From Falsiroseomonas oleicola (lineage in GTDB: Bacteria; Pseudomonadota; Alphaproteobacteria; Acetobacterales; Acetobacteraceae), in assembly GCF_019029495.1 (NCBI RefSeq), contig NZ_JAERQM010000002.1:186001-250000 (forward strand): DNA of 64,000 nucleotides. Reading direction: 5' to 3'. Positions within the stretch are counted from its first letter, which is position 1; each line of letters starts with the position of its first letter. Below are positions 35,201 to 42,176 of the stretch, one piece after another. The position numbers and the translations under genes are program-made. The notes under the pieces are model-generated. The model saw nothing but the letters and a program-made list of their open reading frames with translations. It was not told the origin of the DNA and made no database searches.

Positions 35201-37054
35201 GTCAGGGCGCCCACCTGCGTCGTCGTCAGCACCGCCGTCTGCGTCGTGGTCAGCGCTGCGAGCTGCGTGGAGCTCAGGCCGCCGAGCTGCGCCGTCGTCA
35301 GTGCCACGAGGTCGCTGGTTTCCAGCGCCACGGCCTGGGTGCTGGTGAGCGAGGCAAGCTGTGCCGTGGTCAGGCCGGCGATCTGCGTGGTGGTGAGCGC
35401 GGCGAGGTCTGTCGTCTCCATGCCGCGGATCTGGCTGCTGCGGATGGCGGCGATCTGGGTGGTGGTGAGGGCGCCAATCTGGGTGGTGGTCAGCGCGCCA
35501 ATCTGGGTGGAGATCAGCCCCGCCATCTGGGTGGTGCCGAGCGCGCCGATCTGGGTAGTGGTCAGTGCCGCCGTCTGCGTCGTCGTCAGCCCACCGACCT
35601 GTGTGCTGGTCAGCGCGGCCATCTGCGTCGTGGTCAGCGCCGCCGCCTGGGTGGTGGTCAGCGCGCCGAGCTGGCTGCTGGTCAGGCCACGCAGCTGTGT
35701 CGTGCTGAGCGCGGCGAGGTCCGTCGTCTCCAGCGCCACCGCCTGGGTGGTGGTCAGCGCGCCGAGCTGCACGGAGGTCAGGCCGGCGACCTGCGTGGTG
35801 GTCAGCGCGGCGAGGTCCGTGGTTTCCATGCCACGGATCTGGATGGAGCTGATGGCACCGATCTGCGTGCTGGTCAGCGCGCCGAACTGCGTGGTGGTCA
35901 GCGCCGCGAGCTGGGCGGAGGTCAGGCCGGCGACCTGCGTCGTCGCCAGCCCCGCGACCTGGGTGGTGGTCAGCGCCGCCGCCTGCGTGGTGGTCAGCGC
36001 GGCCACCTGCGTCGTGGTCAGGCCGCGCAGCTGGGTGGTGCTGAGGGCCGCGAGGTCGGTCGTCTCCAGCGCCACGACCTGCGTCGCGCTGAGGCCGGTG
36101 AGCTGGGCGGAGGTGAGGCCGGCCACCTGGGTGGTGGTCAGCGCGGCCACATCGGTGGTTTCCAGCCCGCGCATCTGCGTCGCCGTGATGGCACCGATCT
36201 GGGTGCTGGTCAGCGCGCCGATCTGCGTGGTGGTCAGCGCGGTGAGCTGGCCGGAGGTCAGCCCCGCCACCTGCGTGGTGCCCAGCGCCGCGACCTGCGT
36301 CGTGGTCAGCGCGCCCATCTGCGTGGTGCTGAGCCCGGCCACCTGCGTCGCGGTCAGCGCATTGAGCTGCGTTGTGGTCAGCGCCACCGCCTGCGTCGTG
36401 GTCAGCGCGCCGAGCTGCGTCGAGACCAGGCCGCGGATCTGCGTCGTGGTCAGCGCCGCGAGATCGCTGGTCTCCAGCGCCGCGGCCTGGGTGGTGGTGA
36501 GGGAGGCGAGCTGGGCCGTGGTCAGGCCGACGATCTGGGTGGTGGTCAGCGCGGCGAGGTCCGTGGTCTCCATGCCGCGGATCTGGCTGCTGCGGATGGC
36601 GCTGATCTGGGTCGTGGTCAGGGCGCCAACCTGGGTGGTGGTCAGGGCCGCCACCTGCAGGCTGGTCAGGCCGGCGATCTGTGTGGTGCCCAGCCCGCCG
36701 ATCTGCGTCGTGGTGAGCGCCGCCACCTGGGTGGTGTTCAGCGCGCCCGCCTGGGTGGAGGAGAAGGCCCCGAGCTGGGTGCTGGTCAGCGCGCCGAGCT
36801 GCGTCGTGCTGAGTGCCGCGATCTGCGTCGAGACCAGGCCGCGGATCTGTGTGGAGCCGAGAACGGCAAGGTCGGTGGTTTCAAGCGCCGCCGCCTGGGT
36901 GCTGGTCAGCGCCGCAAGCTGGGTGGAGGCCAGGACGCCGACCTGTGTCGTCGTCAGCGCCGCCACCTGCGTCGTGGCCATGGTACGGATCTGCGACGTG
37001 GTCAGGGCCGCGATGCTGGTGGTGGTGAGCTGCCCGATCTGGGTCGTCGTCAGC
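29266..37054. repeat. 24-bp tandem repeats with 1152-bp higher-order units
   Basis: The coding DNA repeats every 24 bp (one octad) and again every 1152 bp. The marker GGATCCAGTT recurs at 30411, 31563, 32715 and 33867, and as a one-base variant at 35019, each exactly 1152 bp apart. Stretches such as 30411-30560 and 33867-34016 look almost identical base for base. Such arrays are prone to unequal crossover and are hard to assemble. Confidence 0.95.
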
Positions 37055-37071
37055 AAATCGAACAGCGCCAT
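29266..37071 (-). CDS. Giant Thr-rich octapeptide-repeat protein
   Basis: This encodes about 2601 residues. After MALFDL the protein is about 324 tandem octads of consensus L-T-T-T-Q-[VIL]-[AG]-[AG], ending LFV. I see no Cys, Pro, Lys, His or Tyr; Trp appears only in RRNW octads. In certain octads TTTQ is replaced by E-T-T-D; these mark module starts (METTDLAA) and recur four octads later (LETTDLA). Modules of 17, 17 and 14 octads build a 48-octad unit. There is no signal peptide or known secretion domain. Thr plus Ser makes up roughly three of eight residues. The T-x-x-Q spacing would suit helix capping, so a short-helix solenoid is plausible; a beta-solenoid is the alternative. The 37071 start has GGGAG 8 bases upstream. 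It is divergent from two GT41 genes. I do not recognise a named family. Confidence 0.85.
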   Translation of the reverse strand: MALFDLLTTTQIGQLTTTSIAALTTSQIRTMATTQVAALTTTQVGVLASTQLAALTSTQAAALETTDLAVLGSTQIRGLVSTQIAALSTTQLGALTSTQLGAFSSTQAGALNTTQVAALTTTQIGGLGTTQIAGLTSLQVAALTTTQVGALTTTQISAIRSSQIRGMETTDLAALTTTQIVGLTTAQLASLTTTQAAALETSDLAALTTTQIRGLVSTQLGALTTTQAVALTTTQLNALTATQVAGLSTTQMGALTTTQVAALGTTQVAGLTSGQLTALTTTQIGALTSTQIGAITATQMRGLETTDVAALTTTQVAGLTSAQLTGLSATQVVALETTDLAALSTTQLRGLTTTQVAALTTTQAAALTTTQVAGLATTQVAGLTSAQLAALTTTQFGALTSTQIGAISSIQIRGMETTDLAALTTTQVAGLTSVQLGALTTTQAVALETTDLAALSTTQLRGLTSSQLGALTTTQAAALTTTQMAALTSTQVGGLTTTQTAALTTTQIGALGTTQMAGLISTQIGALTTTQIGALTTTQIAAIRSSQIRGMETTDLAALTTTQIAGLTTAQLASLTSTQAVALETSDLVALTTAQLGGLSSTQLAALTTTQTAVLTTTQVGALTTTQVGAFTTTQVAALTTTQIGAFGSTQIMGLTTGQLAALTTTQIGALTSTQIGSIRRNWITGLETTDLAAFTTTQIGGLTSDQVNSLNTTQVAALETTDLAVLTTTQLRGLTSTQMGALTTTQAAALTTTQLGALASTQLAGITSAQLAALSTTQVGTLTSTQIAVISSTAIRGMETTDLAALTTTQVAGLTATQIGALTTTQAVALETTDLAVLSTAQLRGLNSTQVAALTTTQATALTSTQMAALNSTQFAALTSTQTAALTTTQIGALGTTQIAGLTSTQLAALTTTQVGVLTTTQIAAIRSSQIRGMETTDLAALTTTQIAGLTTAQLASLTTTQAAALETTDLVALSTTQLRGLTSTQMAALTTTQANALTTTQVGALTTTQVGGFTTTQVAALTTTQIGAFGSDQIMGLTTGQLAALTTTQIGALTSTQIGSIRRNWIRGMETTDLAALTTTQMAGLTSDQINGLTNTQVAALETTDLAVLTTTQLRGLTSTQLGGMTTTQAAALTTTQVASLVNSQIAGLVSGQVAALTTTQIGALTSTQIAAITSTALRGMETTDLAALTTTQVAGLTATQISALTTTQASALETTDLVALSTTQLRGLNATQIGALTTTQTTALTSTQMAALTSSQLAAMTSTQAAALTTTQIAAMGTTQVAGLTSTQVAALTTTQVGALTTTQIAAISSIALRGMETTDLAALTTTQVAGLTTAQIAALTTTQASAMETTDLAVLTTTQLAGLTSAQLASLTTTQATALTTTQVGALTTTQVGGFTTTQVAALTTTQIGAFGSNQMMGLTTGQLAALTTTQIGALTSTQIGSIRRNWIRGMETTDLAALTTTQMAGLTSDQVNGLTNTQVAALETTDLAVLTTTQLRGLTSTQLGALTTTQAAALTTTQVAALVNSQIAGLVSSQVAALTTTQIGALTSTQIAAISSTAFRGMETTDLAALTTTQVAGLTATQIGALTTTQASALETTDLVALTTAQLRGLTSTQLASLTTTQAVALTTTQVAALNSTQIGGLTSTQAAALTTTQVAAMGTTQVAGLTSTQVAALTTTQVGVLTTTQIAAIGSVALRGMETTDLAALTTTQVAGLTTAQIAALTTTQASAMETTDLAVLTTTQLRGLSSTQLAALTTTQATALTTTQVGALTTTQVGGFTTTQVAALTTTQIGAFGSDQMMGLTTGQLAALTTTQIGALTSTQIGSIRRNWIRGMETTDLAALTTTQMAGLTSDQINGLTNTQVAALETTDLAVLTTTQLRGLTSTQLGALTTTQAGALTTTQIGALVNSQIAGLVSSQVAALTTTQIGALTSTQIAAIGSVALRGMETTDLAALTTTQVAGLTATQIGALTTTQASALETTDLVALTTAQLRGLNATQVASLTTTQAAALTTTQVAALTSSQAAGLTTTQVGVLTTTQIGALGTTQVVGLTSAQVAALTTTQVGVLTTTQIAAIGSVALRGMETTDLAALTTTQVAGLTTAQIASLTTTQAAALETTDLAVLTTTQLRGLTSTQLASLTTTQATALTTTQVGALTTTQVGGFTTTQVAALTTTQIGAFGSDQMMGLTTGQLAALTTTQIGALTSTQIGSIRRNWIRGMETTDLAALTTTQMAGLTSDQVNGLTNTQVAALETTDLAVLTTTQLRGLTSTQMAALTTTQAAALTTTQVASLVNSQISGLVSGQVAALTTTQIGALTSTQIAAITSTALRGMETTDLAALTTTQVAGLTSTQLSALTSTQAASLETTDLVALTTTQLRGLASTQLAALTTTQAMALTTTQLVALTTTQAAALTTTQVAALTTTQIGGLGTTQVAGLGSNQLAALTTTQMGALSSTQIGGISSGQIRGMETTDIVVLTTTQFGGLTSTQLGALTSTQVTALTTTQAAALATSQLVGLTQTQIGALTTTQVVALTSTSVTALTTRQMAGLTTTQLASLTTTQVTALETVDIAALSDAQVAGFTSTQIGAMSSNQVNALFV

Positions 37072-37108
37072 CACCTGAACTCCCGATTGGGCAGAAGGCA
37101 TCGCGCCA

Positions 37109-37123
37109 GGAATCACGGATTCC
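37109..37123. promoter_or_regulatory. Dyad upstream of the giant repeat gene (possible operator)
   Basis: GGAATC-ACG-GATTCC is a perfect 6-bp inverted repeat 38 bases upstream of the repeat-protein start, inside the 245-base divergent region (37072-37316) shared with the GT41 genes. No clear -35/-10 pair was found in this region. Confidence 0.3.
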
Positions 37124-37316
37124 GGGTTGCAGGCGGCGCGACGCAAGCGGGTGGACCTTCTGTCGTCCCGGCGTGGGGGCAGAGTAGGGAGGATCCGTTG
37201 ACGGCTGGTGAATTTGGGTCGCGGAAAAATGCGGATGCGCATCGGTGCGCCGGTAACCGCTTCTTCATCCCCGCTTGGCATGCTGCGCGGCCGTTGCAGC
37301 GCGCCAGGATGGAAGC

Positions 37317-39287
37317 ATGCGGATCGACAATGTGGCGGAGCTGTTCGGCTCGGCGCATCAGCTTGCCAGCCTCGGGGAGCCGCGCCAGGCGGCCGCGCTG
37401 TATCGCGACTGGCTGGAACGCCACCCGGCGGACCCGCTGGGCCATGCCGTCTATTTCAATTACGGCGTGCTGCTGTCCGGCCTCGATGACCTGCCCGGGG
37501 CGGCCACCGCCTTCGCCGAGGCGATCCGGCGCAACGCCGCCTTCATCCCGCCCTTCATCAATCTGGGCGTGGTCTATGAACGGCTCGGCGCGGTGGAGCC
37601 GGCGGTCGCGCATTGGGCGCATGCGGCGGCCAGCCTCGCCGCGGTGACCGGCGATGCGCTGGCCTACAAGACGACGGCGCTGAAGCACATCGCGCGCGTG
37701 CTGGAATCGCAGCAGCGCCATGCGGAGGCGGAGGCGCATCTGCGCCAGATCATCGAGATCGCGCCGACCATGCGCGACGTGGTGCAGCACTGGATCAGCC
37801 TGCGCCAGCGGCAATGCGCCTGGCCCTTGCTGGAGCCGGTCGGACCGCTGGACCGCACCGCCTTGCTGCGCGGCATGGCGCCGCTGAGCTTCGTGACCTA
37901 TGCGGATGATCCGCTGATGGCGCTGGCACTGTCCGCCGCCTATGCCCAGGCCGAGACCGGCGTGCCGGCGGAATTCCGCAGCGATGCGGATTTCGCCGAC
38001 CGGCGTGCGGCAGCGCCGGGCCGCCGGCTGCGCATCGGCTACCTCTCCTCCGACCTGCGCTCCCATGCCATCGGCCATCTGACGGCCGACATGTACCGCC
38101 TGCATGACCGGTCGCGCTTCGAGGTCTTCATCTATTACTGCGGCATCCCGCAGGAGGATGCGGTGAAGGCGCGCATCCGCGACAGCGCGGAGCACTGGAC
38201 CGACATCACGCCGCTGGACGACGACGCGGCGCTGGCCCTGATGCTGGCGGATGGCATCGACATCCTGGTGGACATCAACGGCCATACGCGCGGCGCGCGC
38301 ACAAAACTGCTGTCGCGCCGGCCGGCGCCGGTGATCGTCAACTGGCTCGGCTATGCCGGCACCATGGGCACGCCCTATCACCACTATATCCTGGCCGACG
38401 ACACCATCATCCCGCCGGGGTCGGAGGCCTGGTATTCGGAGGCCGTGCTGCGGCTGCCCTGCTACCAGCCGAATGACCGGCACCGGCAGGTGGCGGCCAC
38501 GCCGACACGCGTCTCGCTCGGCCTGCCGGAGGATGCGGTGGTGTTCTGCTGCTTCAACGGCGCCCAGAAGATCACGCCCTTCGTCTTCGAACGCTGGATG
38601 CGGGTGCTGCAGGGCGTGCCCGGCAGCGTGCTCTGGCTGCTGAAATCCAGCGATGCGGTGGATGTGAAGCTGCGCGAACGCGCCGCGGCGGCGGGCATCG
38701 ACCCGGCGCGGCTGGTCTTCGCGCCGATGGCGGGCAATGCGGACCATGTCGCGCGCTACGCCGCCGCCGACCTGTTCCTGGATACGGCGCCCTATGGCGC
38801 GCATACCACCGCGTCTGACGCGCTGTGGATGGGCGCGCCGGTACTGACCCTGCCGGGCCGCGGCTTTGCCAGCCGTGTCTGCGCCAGCCTGGTGCGCGCG
38901 GCCGGCGTGCCGGAACTCGTCTGCGCGACGCCGGAAGACTACGTGGCGCAGGCCATCGCGCTCGGCAATGATGTGGTGCTGCTGCGGGCCTATCGCGAGC
39001 GCCTGCTGGCCCTGCGCGAAACCTCCGTGCTGTTCGACACGGAGGCTTTCGTGCGCGCCATCGAGGCGCAGTTCGAGGCGATGTGGGCTGCCTTCCGCGA
39101 CGGCATGCTGCCGCGCCCGGATCTCACCAATCTCGACACCTGTCTCGATCTCGGCCTCGCCGAGGACCATGATGCGCGGGAGCTGTTCACCGTGCCGGAC
39201 TACGAGGCGGTCTGGCGCGCAAGGCTGGCGCGGCGCGATGGCTTCCAGAAGCTGCCGCCGGATGCGCGGCTGTGGAGCGCGGCATGA
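37317..39287 (+). CDS. TPR-containing GT41 (O-GlcNAc transferase/SPINDLY-type) glycosyltransferase 1
   Basis: This encodes 656 residues. TPR-like helices fill about residues 1-180, followed by a GT41 catalytic region: RIGYLSSDLRSHAIGH near 240, DILVDINGHTRGAR, PVIVNWLGYAGTMGTPY, VVFCCFNGAQKITPFVFERW and LDTAPYGAHTTASDALWMG. These match human OGT blocks; the Lys of QKIT and the HTT..D set correspond to nucleotide-sugar-binding residues, so the enzyme looks active. GT41 enzymes transfer GlcNAc, fucose or glucose to Ser/Thr or Asn of proteins in the cytoplasm. The ATG at 37317 follows AGGATGGAAGC. It overlaps the second GT41 gene by 4 bases and is divergent from the Thr-rich repeat gene. Confidence 0.9.
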   Translation: MRIDNVAELFGSAHQLASLGEPRQAAALYRDWLERHPADPLGHAVYFNYGVLLSGLDDLPGAATAFAEAIRRNAAFIPPFINLGVVYERLGAVEPAVAHWAHAAASLAAVTGDALAYKTTALKHIARVLESQQRHAEAEAHLRQIIEIAPTMRDVVQHWISLRQRQCAWPLLEPVGPLDRTALLRGMAPLSFVTYADDPLMALALSAAYAQAETGVPAEFRSDADFADRRAAAPGRRLRIGYLSSDLRSHAIGHLTADMYRLHDRSRFEVFIYYCGIPQEDAVKARIRDSAEHWTDITPLDDDAALALMLADGIDILVDINGHTRGARTKLLSRRPAPVIVNWLGYAGTMGTPYHHYILADDTIIPPGSEAWYSEAVLRLPCYQPNDRHRQVAATPTRVSLGLPEDAVVFCCFNGAQKITPFVFERWMRVLQGVPGSVLWLLKSSDAVDVKLRERAAAAGIDPARLVFAPMAGNADHVARYAAADLFLDTAPYGAHTTASDALWMGAPVLTLPGRGFASRVCASLVRAAGVPELVCATPEDYVAQAIALGNDVVLLRAYRERLLALRETSVLFDTEAFVRAIEAQFEAMWAAFRDGMLPRPDLTNLDTCLDLGLAEDHDARELFTVPDYEAVWRARLARRDGFQKLPPDARLWSAA

Positions 39288-41158
39288 ACGCGATGCTGCC
39301 GATGGAGACGCTGGATCTCGGCTGGCTCGCCGGGCTGATCGCCGGCCCGGCCTGGCCGCCTTTGCTGCCGCCCGCGGAGGAGGCGCGGCGCCAGCGCGCG
39401 CTGCGCGCCCTCCGCCTGGAAGGGCTGCTGCCGCTTGTGGAACAGGCGACGCGGGAGGGACGGCGCGGCGTGACCGTCGCCGTCTACCAGGCCTGGCTCG
39501 CCGCCAATCCCGGCCATGCCCAGGCGATGGCCGCCTGGTTCAACCTGGGCGTGGAGCTGGCCCAGGCGGGCGATCCCGGCCAGGCGGTGATCTGCTACCG
39601 CAACGCCCTGGCGCTGAAGGCGGATTTCCACGAGGCGGCGATCAATCTCGGTCTCGCGCTGGAAGCGACCGGGCAGGCGGAGGCGGCGCTCGCCGCCTGG
39701 GGCGCAGCCCTGCAGCCGGAGGCGACGCGCCGCAACCTGCTGAACCAGCGCGGCCGTGTGCAGGAACAATCCGGCCGCTTCGTCGAGGCCGAGCAGTCGT
39801 TGCGCGCCAGCCTGGTCAGCGACCCGATGCAGCCGGATGTGCTGCAGCACTGGACGCATCTGCGCCAGAAGCTCTGCCTGTGGCCGATCCATGCCGGCGA
39901 CATTCCGGGGCTGGCGGAGGCCGATGCGCAGCTTCATGCGGGCCCACTCGGCGCGCTGGCGCTGTTCGACGATATCGACCTGCAACGCCGCATCGTCGCC
40001 GCCTGGCTAGAGCGCAAGGTGCCGGCGGCGCCGGAGCGGCTGGCGCCGGCGCAGGGCTATCGCCACGACCGGATCCGCATCGGCTACCTCTCCTCCGACT
40101 TCTGCCGCCATGCGATGAGCTTCCTGATCGCGGAGGTGCTGGAACGCCACGATCGCGCGCGCTTCGAGGTCTTTGGCTATTGCTCCTCCCCCGAGGATGG
40201 CAGCGACATCCGCGCGCGCGTCATCGGCGCGCTGGACCATCATGTGCGCATCGGTGCGATGGGCGACGAGGAAGCGGCGCGGCGCATCCGTTCGGACGAA
40301 ATCGACATCCTCATCGACCTGAACGGGCTGACGCGCGGCGCGCGGATGGGCGTGCTGCGCTGGAAGCCGGCGCCGGTGCAGGGCACCTATCTCGGCTATA
40401 TCGGCAACGTGCCCCTGCCGGAGCTGGATTTTCTGCTGTGCGACACCGTGGCGGTGCCGCCGGACCGCGCGCATCTCTACGCGCCGAGGCCTTTGCCGAT
40501 CGAGGGCCTGTACCAGGCGAATGACAGCCGCATGCCGGAACTTCCGGTGCTGACGCGGGCGGAGGAGGGGCTGCCGCAGGACGCCTTCGTGTTCTGCTGC
40601 TTCGCCAATTTCTACAAGATCACGGAGACGATGTTCGCCGACTGGCTGCGCATCCTCCACGCCGTGCCGGACTCCGTGCTCTGGCTGGCCGAGGATGGGC
40701 ACGGCGCCAGCGCGAATCTGCGTGCGCGCATGGAAGCCGCCGGCCTGCCGCCGCATCGGCTGGTGCTCGGCCCGCGGGTGGAACCGGCGCGCTATCTCGC
40801 ACGCATGCGGCTGGCGGATCTGTTCCTGGACACCACGCCCTATAATTCCGGGACGGTGGCGAGCGACGCGCTGCGCATGGGCCTGCCGCTGCTAACCCTC
40901 GCCGGCCAGGCCTTTGCCGCGCGCATGGCGGCCAGCCTGCTGACCGCGATCGGATTGACGGACGGCATCACCGAAAGCCGCGAGGACTATGTTGCCCGCG
41001 CCATCGCGCTGGCCACCGACCGGGACCGCCATGCGGCGGCGAAGCAGGTGCTGGCGGGCGATGCCTGGGCGCGCACGCTGGGCGACTGTGCCGGTTTCAC
41101 GAGTCGGCTGGAAGCGGCGCTGGACAGCGTCTGCCGGCGCGAGGCGACCGCTTCATAG
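39284..41158 (+). CDS. TPR-containing GT41 glycosyltransferase 2
   Basis: This encodes 624 residues with the same plan as its upstream neighbour but well diverged. TPR-like helices (QAMAAWFNLGVELAQAGDPGQA, EAAINLGLALEATGQAEAAL) lead into RIGYLSSDFCRHAMSF, DILIDLNGLTRGAR, PVQGTYLGYIGN, FVFCCFANFYKITETMFADW and LDTTPYNSGTVASDALRMG. The HTT of the first enzyme is replaced by GTV, while the Lys of YKIT and the Asp of ASD remain, so sugar or acceptor preference may differ. The ATG overlaps the upstream stop (ATGA). The pair probably works on a common target, with the giant repeat protein the nearest candidate. Confidence 0.88.
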   Translation: MNAMLPMETLDLGWLAGLIAGPAWPPLLPPAEEARRQRALRALRLEGLLPLVEQATREGRRGVTVAVYQAWLAANPGHAQAMAAWFNLGVELAQAGDPGQAVICYRNALALKADFHEAAINLGLALEATGQAEAALAAWGAALQPEATRRNLLNQRGRVQEQSGRFVEAEQSLRASLVSDPMQPDVLQHWTHLRQKLCLWPIHAGDIPGLAEADAQLHAGPLGALALFDDIDLQRRIVAAWLERKVPAAPERLAPAQGYRHDRIRIGYLSSDFCRHAMSFLIAEVLERHDRARFEVFGYCSSPEDGSDIRARVIGALDHHVRIGAMGDEEAARRIRSDEIDILIDLNGLTRGARMGVLRWKPAPVQGTYLGYIGNVPLPELDFLLCDTVAVPPDRAHLYAPRPLPIEGLYQANDSRMPELPVLTRAEEGLPQDAFVFCCFANFYKITETMFADWLRILHAVPDSVLWLAEDGHGASANLRARMEAAGLPPHRLVLGPRVEPARYLARMRLADLFLDTTPYNSGTVASDALRMGLPLLTLAGQAFAARMAASLLTAIGLTDGITESREDYVARAIALATDRDRHAAAKQVLAGDAWARTLGDCAGFTSRLEAALDSVCRREATAS

Positions 41159-41168
41159 GGCCTCCGGA

Positions 41169-41396
41169 TCATTTCTTCTTTTTCGCCGCCTCGCCGGTCC
41201 TGTGGCCGGCGGCGGCGAGTTCCGCGATGCGGTCAGGCAAGGCGGCGCGGATCGCGGGGCGGTCCTCGCGATCCTTCTTCCAGCGCTTCTTCTCCCGCTT
41301 CAGCAGGCCGCAGCCGAAGCAGAAGCCGGTGGTCTCGTCATAACGGCAGACATCGATGCAGGGACTGGCCATGCCGCACCAGATGGGGTGCGGCAT
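41169..41396 (-). CDS. DUF1289 small Cys-rich protein
   Basis: This encodes 75 residues. SPCIDVCRYDETTGFCFGCGLLKREKKRW contains the four Cys of the DUF1289 motif, likely a metal-binding knuckle, and ends in a Lys run. The ATG at 41396 has CAGGA 5 bases upstream; an internal ATG at 41372 would give 67 residues starting just before the motif. A perfect hairpin covers exactly the bases between these two starts. The gene is convergent with the second GT41 gene (10-base gap) and follows ompW. The function of the family is unknown. Confidence 0.8.
   Translation of the reverse strand: MPHPIWCGMASPCIDVCRYDETTGFCFGCGLLKREKKRWKKDREDRPAIRAALPDRIAELAAAGHRTGEAAKKKK
41371..41396 (-). promoter_or_regulatory. 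Perfect hairpin at the DUF1289 start
   Basis: A 10-bp stem (41371-41380 with 41387-41396, 6-base loop) begins on the first candidate ATG and ends at the second. It could control which start is used or act as a weak terminator after ompW. Confidence 0.35.
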
Positions 41397-41425
41397 GGCA
41401 TCCTGCGATCACGATATGGAAGGTG

Positions 41426-42064
41426 TCAGAAGCGGTAGCGCATGCCGGCGCCGATGATCCACGGGTCGAGATTCGCCTCCGCGCGCACCGCGCCATGGTT
41501 CACGCTGACATCCGGGCGCAGCCACAGCCGCTTCACATCGACATTGGCGACCCAGCGCGGCGTGATCTCGTAATCCACGCCGGCATTCAGCGCGAAGCCC
41601 CAGGCATTCTCGACATCGACATGGCTGATGCCGGCGCTGCGGCCACCGCCCTCGCCATAGAACACCGTGTAGTTCAGCCCGACGCCGAGATAGGGGCTGA
41701 ATCGGCTGGCGGGCAGCGGGTGGTATTGCAGCGTCACCGTCGGCGGCAGCGCCCAGACGCGGCCGAGATCGATATTGCCGCCCGCCAGCCCGCGCACGCT
41801 GACATCATGGCGCGAGGTCGCGGCGATGACGTTCACCGCGAAATTCGGCGTCAGGAAATAGCTGAGGTCGAGTTGCGGGGTCGCCGTCGCGCTCGCATGC
41901 GGAGTGCCGCCGATGCTGGTATTGCCGCCATTGGAAGGCAGCACGCCGATGATGCTGGCGCCCAGGACCAGATCGCCCGCCTGCTTGCCGCGCACATCCT
42001 GCGCAACTGCCGGCATTGCCGCGACCATCCCCGCCAGGGCGATCGCGCAGAACTTCCTTGTCAT
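41426..42064 (-). CDS. ompW: OmpW-family outer-membrane protein
   Basis: This encodes 212 residues with a 22-residue signal peptide (MTRKFCAIALAGMVAAMPAVAQ). AGDLVLGASIIGVLP, QLDLSYFLTPNFAVNVIAAT, the DLGRVWALPPTVTLQYHPLP block and SPYLGVGLNYTVFYGE are characteristic of OmpW. The last residues, MRYRF, give the C-terminal Phe used by the BAM machinery. OmpW is an eight-stranded barrel that lets small hydrophobic molecules cross the outer membrane. The start at 42064 begins the signal peptide. Confidence 0.93.
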   Translation of the reverse strand: MTRKFCAIALAGMVAAMPAVAQDVRGKQAGDLVLGASIIGVLPSNGGNTSIGGTPHASATATPQLDLSYFLTPNFAVNVIAATSRHDVSVRGLAGGNIDLGRVWALPPTVTLQYHPLPASRFSPYLGVGLNYTVFYGEGGGRSAGISHVDVENAWGFALNAGVDYEITPRWVANVDVKRLWLRPDVSVNHGAVRAEANLDPWIIGAGMRYRF

Positions 42065-42176
42065 AGTCTCAGCCTTTTCGTCCGCGGCGCGCGCCCATCG
42101 CGGCGCCACGTGACGTTCATCGGCGTGGTGGCGTCATGCGTCCTTGATGCAGGTCAAGGCGCGCGACCGCCGCGCG

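Noticed and set aside
29266-37054. Regular short repeats resembling a CRISPR array.
   Set aside because: The repeats are contiguous 24-bp coding units without unique spacers, there are no cas genes, and the frame is preserved.
30751-37647. A stop-free reading frame of about 2300 codons on the plus strand across the repeat gene, plus several further long plus-strand frames.
   Set aside because: The repeat unit (24 bp) is a multiple of three, so any frame free of stops in one unit stays open throughout. The products are Gly/Arg/Gln- or Trp/Val-rich mirrors of the octads and lack sensible starts. The minus-strand frame has a ribosome site and coherent octads.
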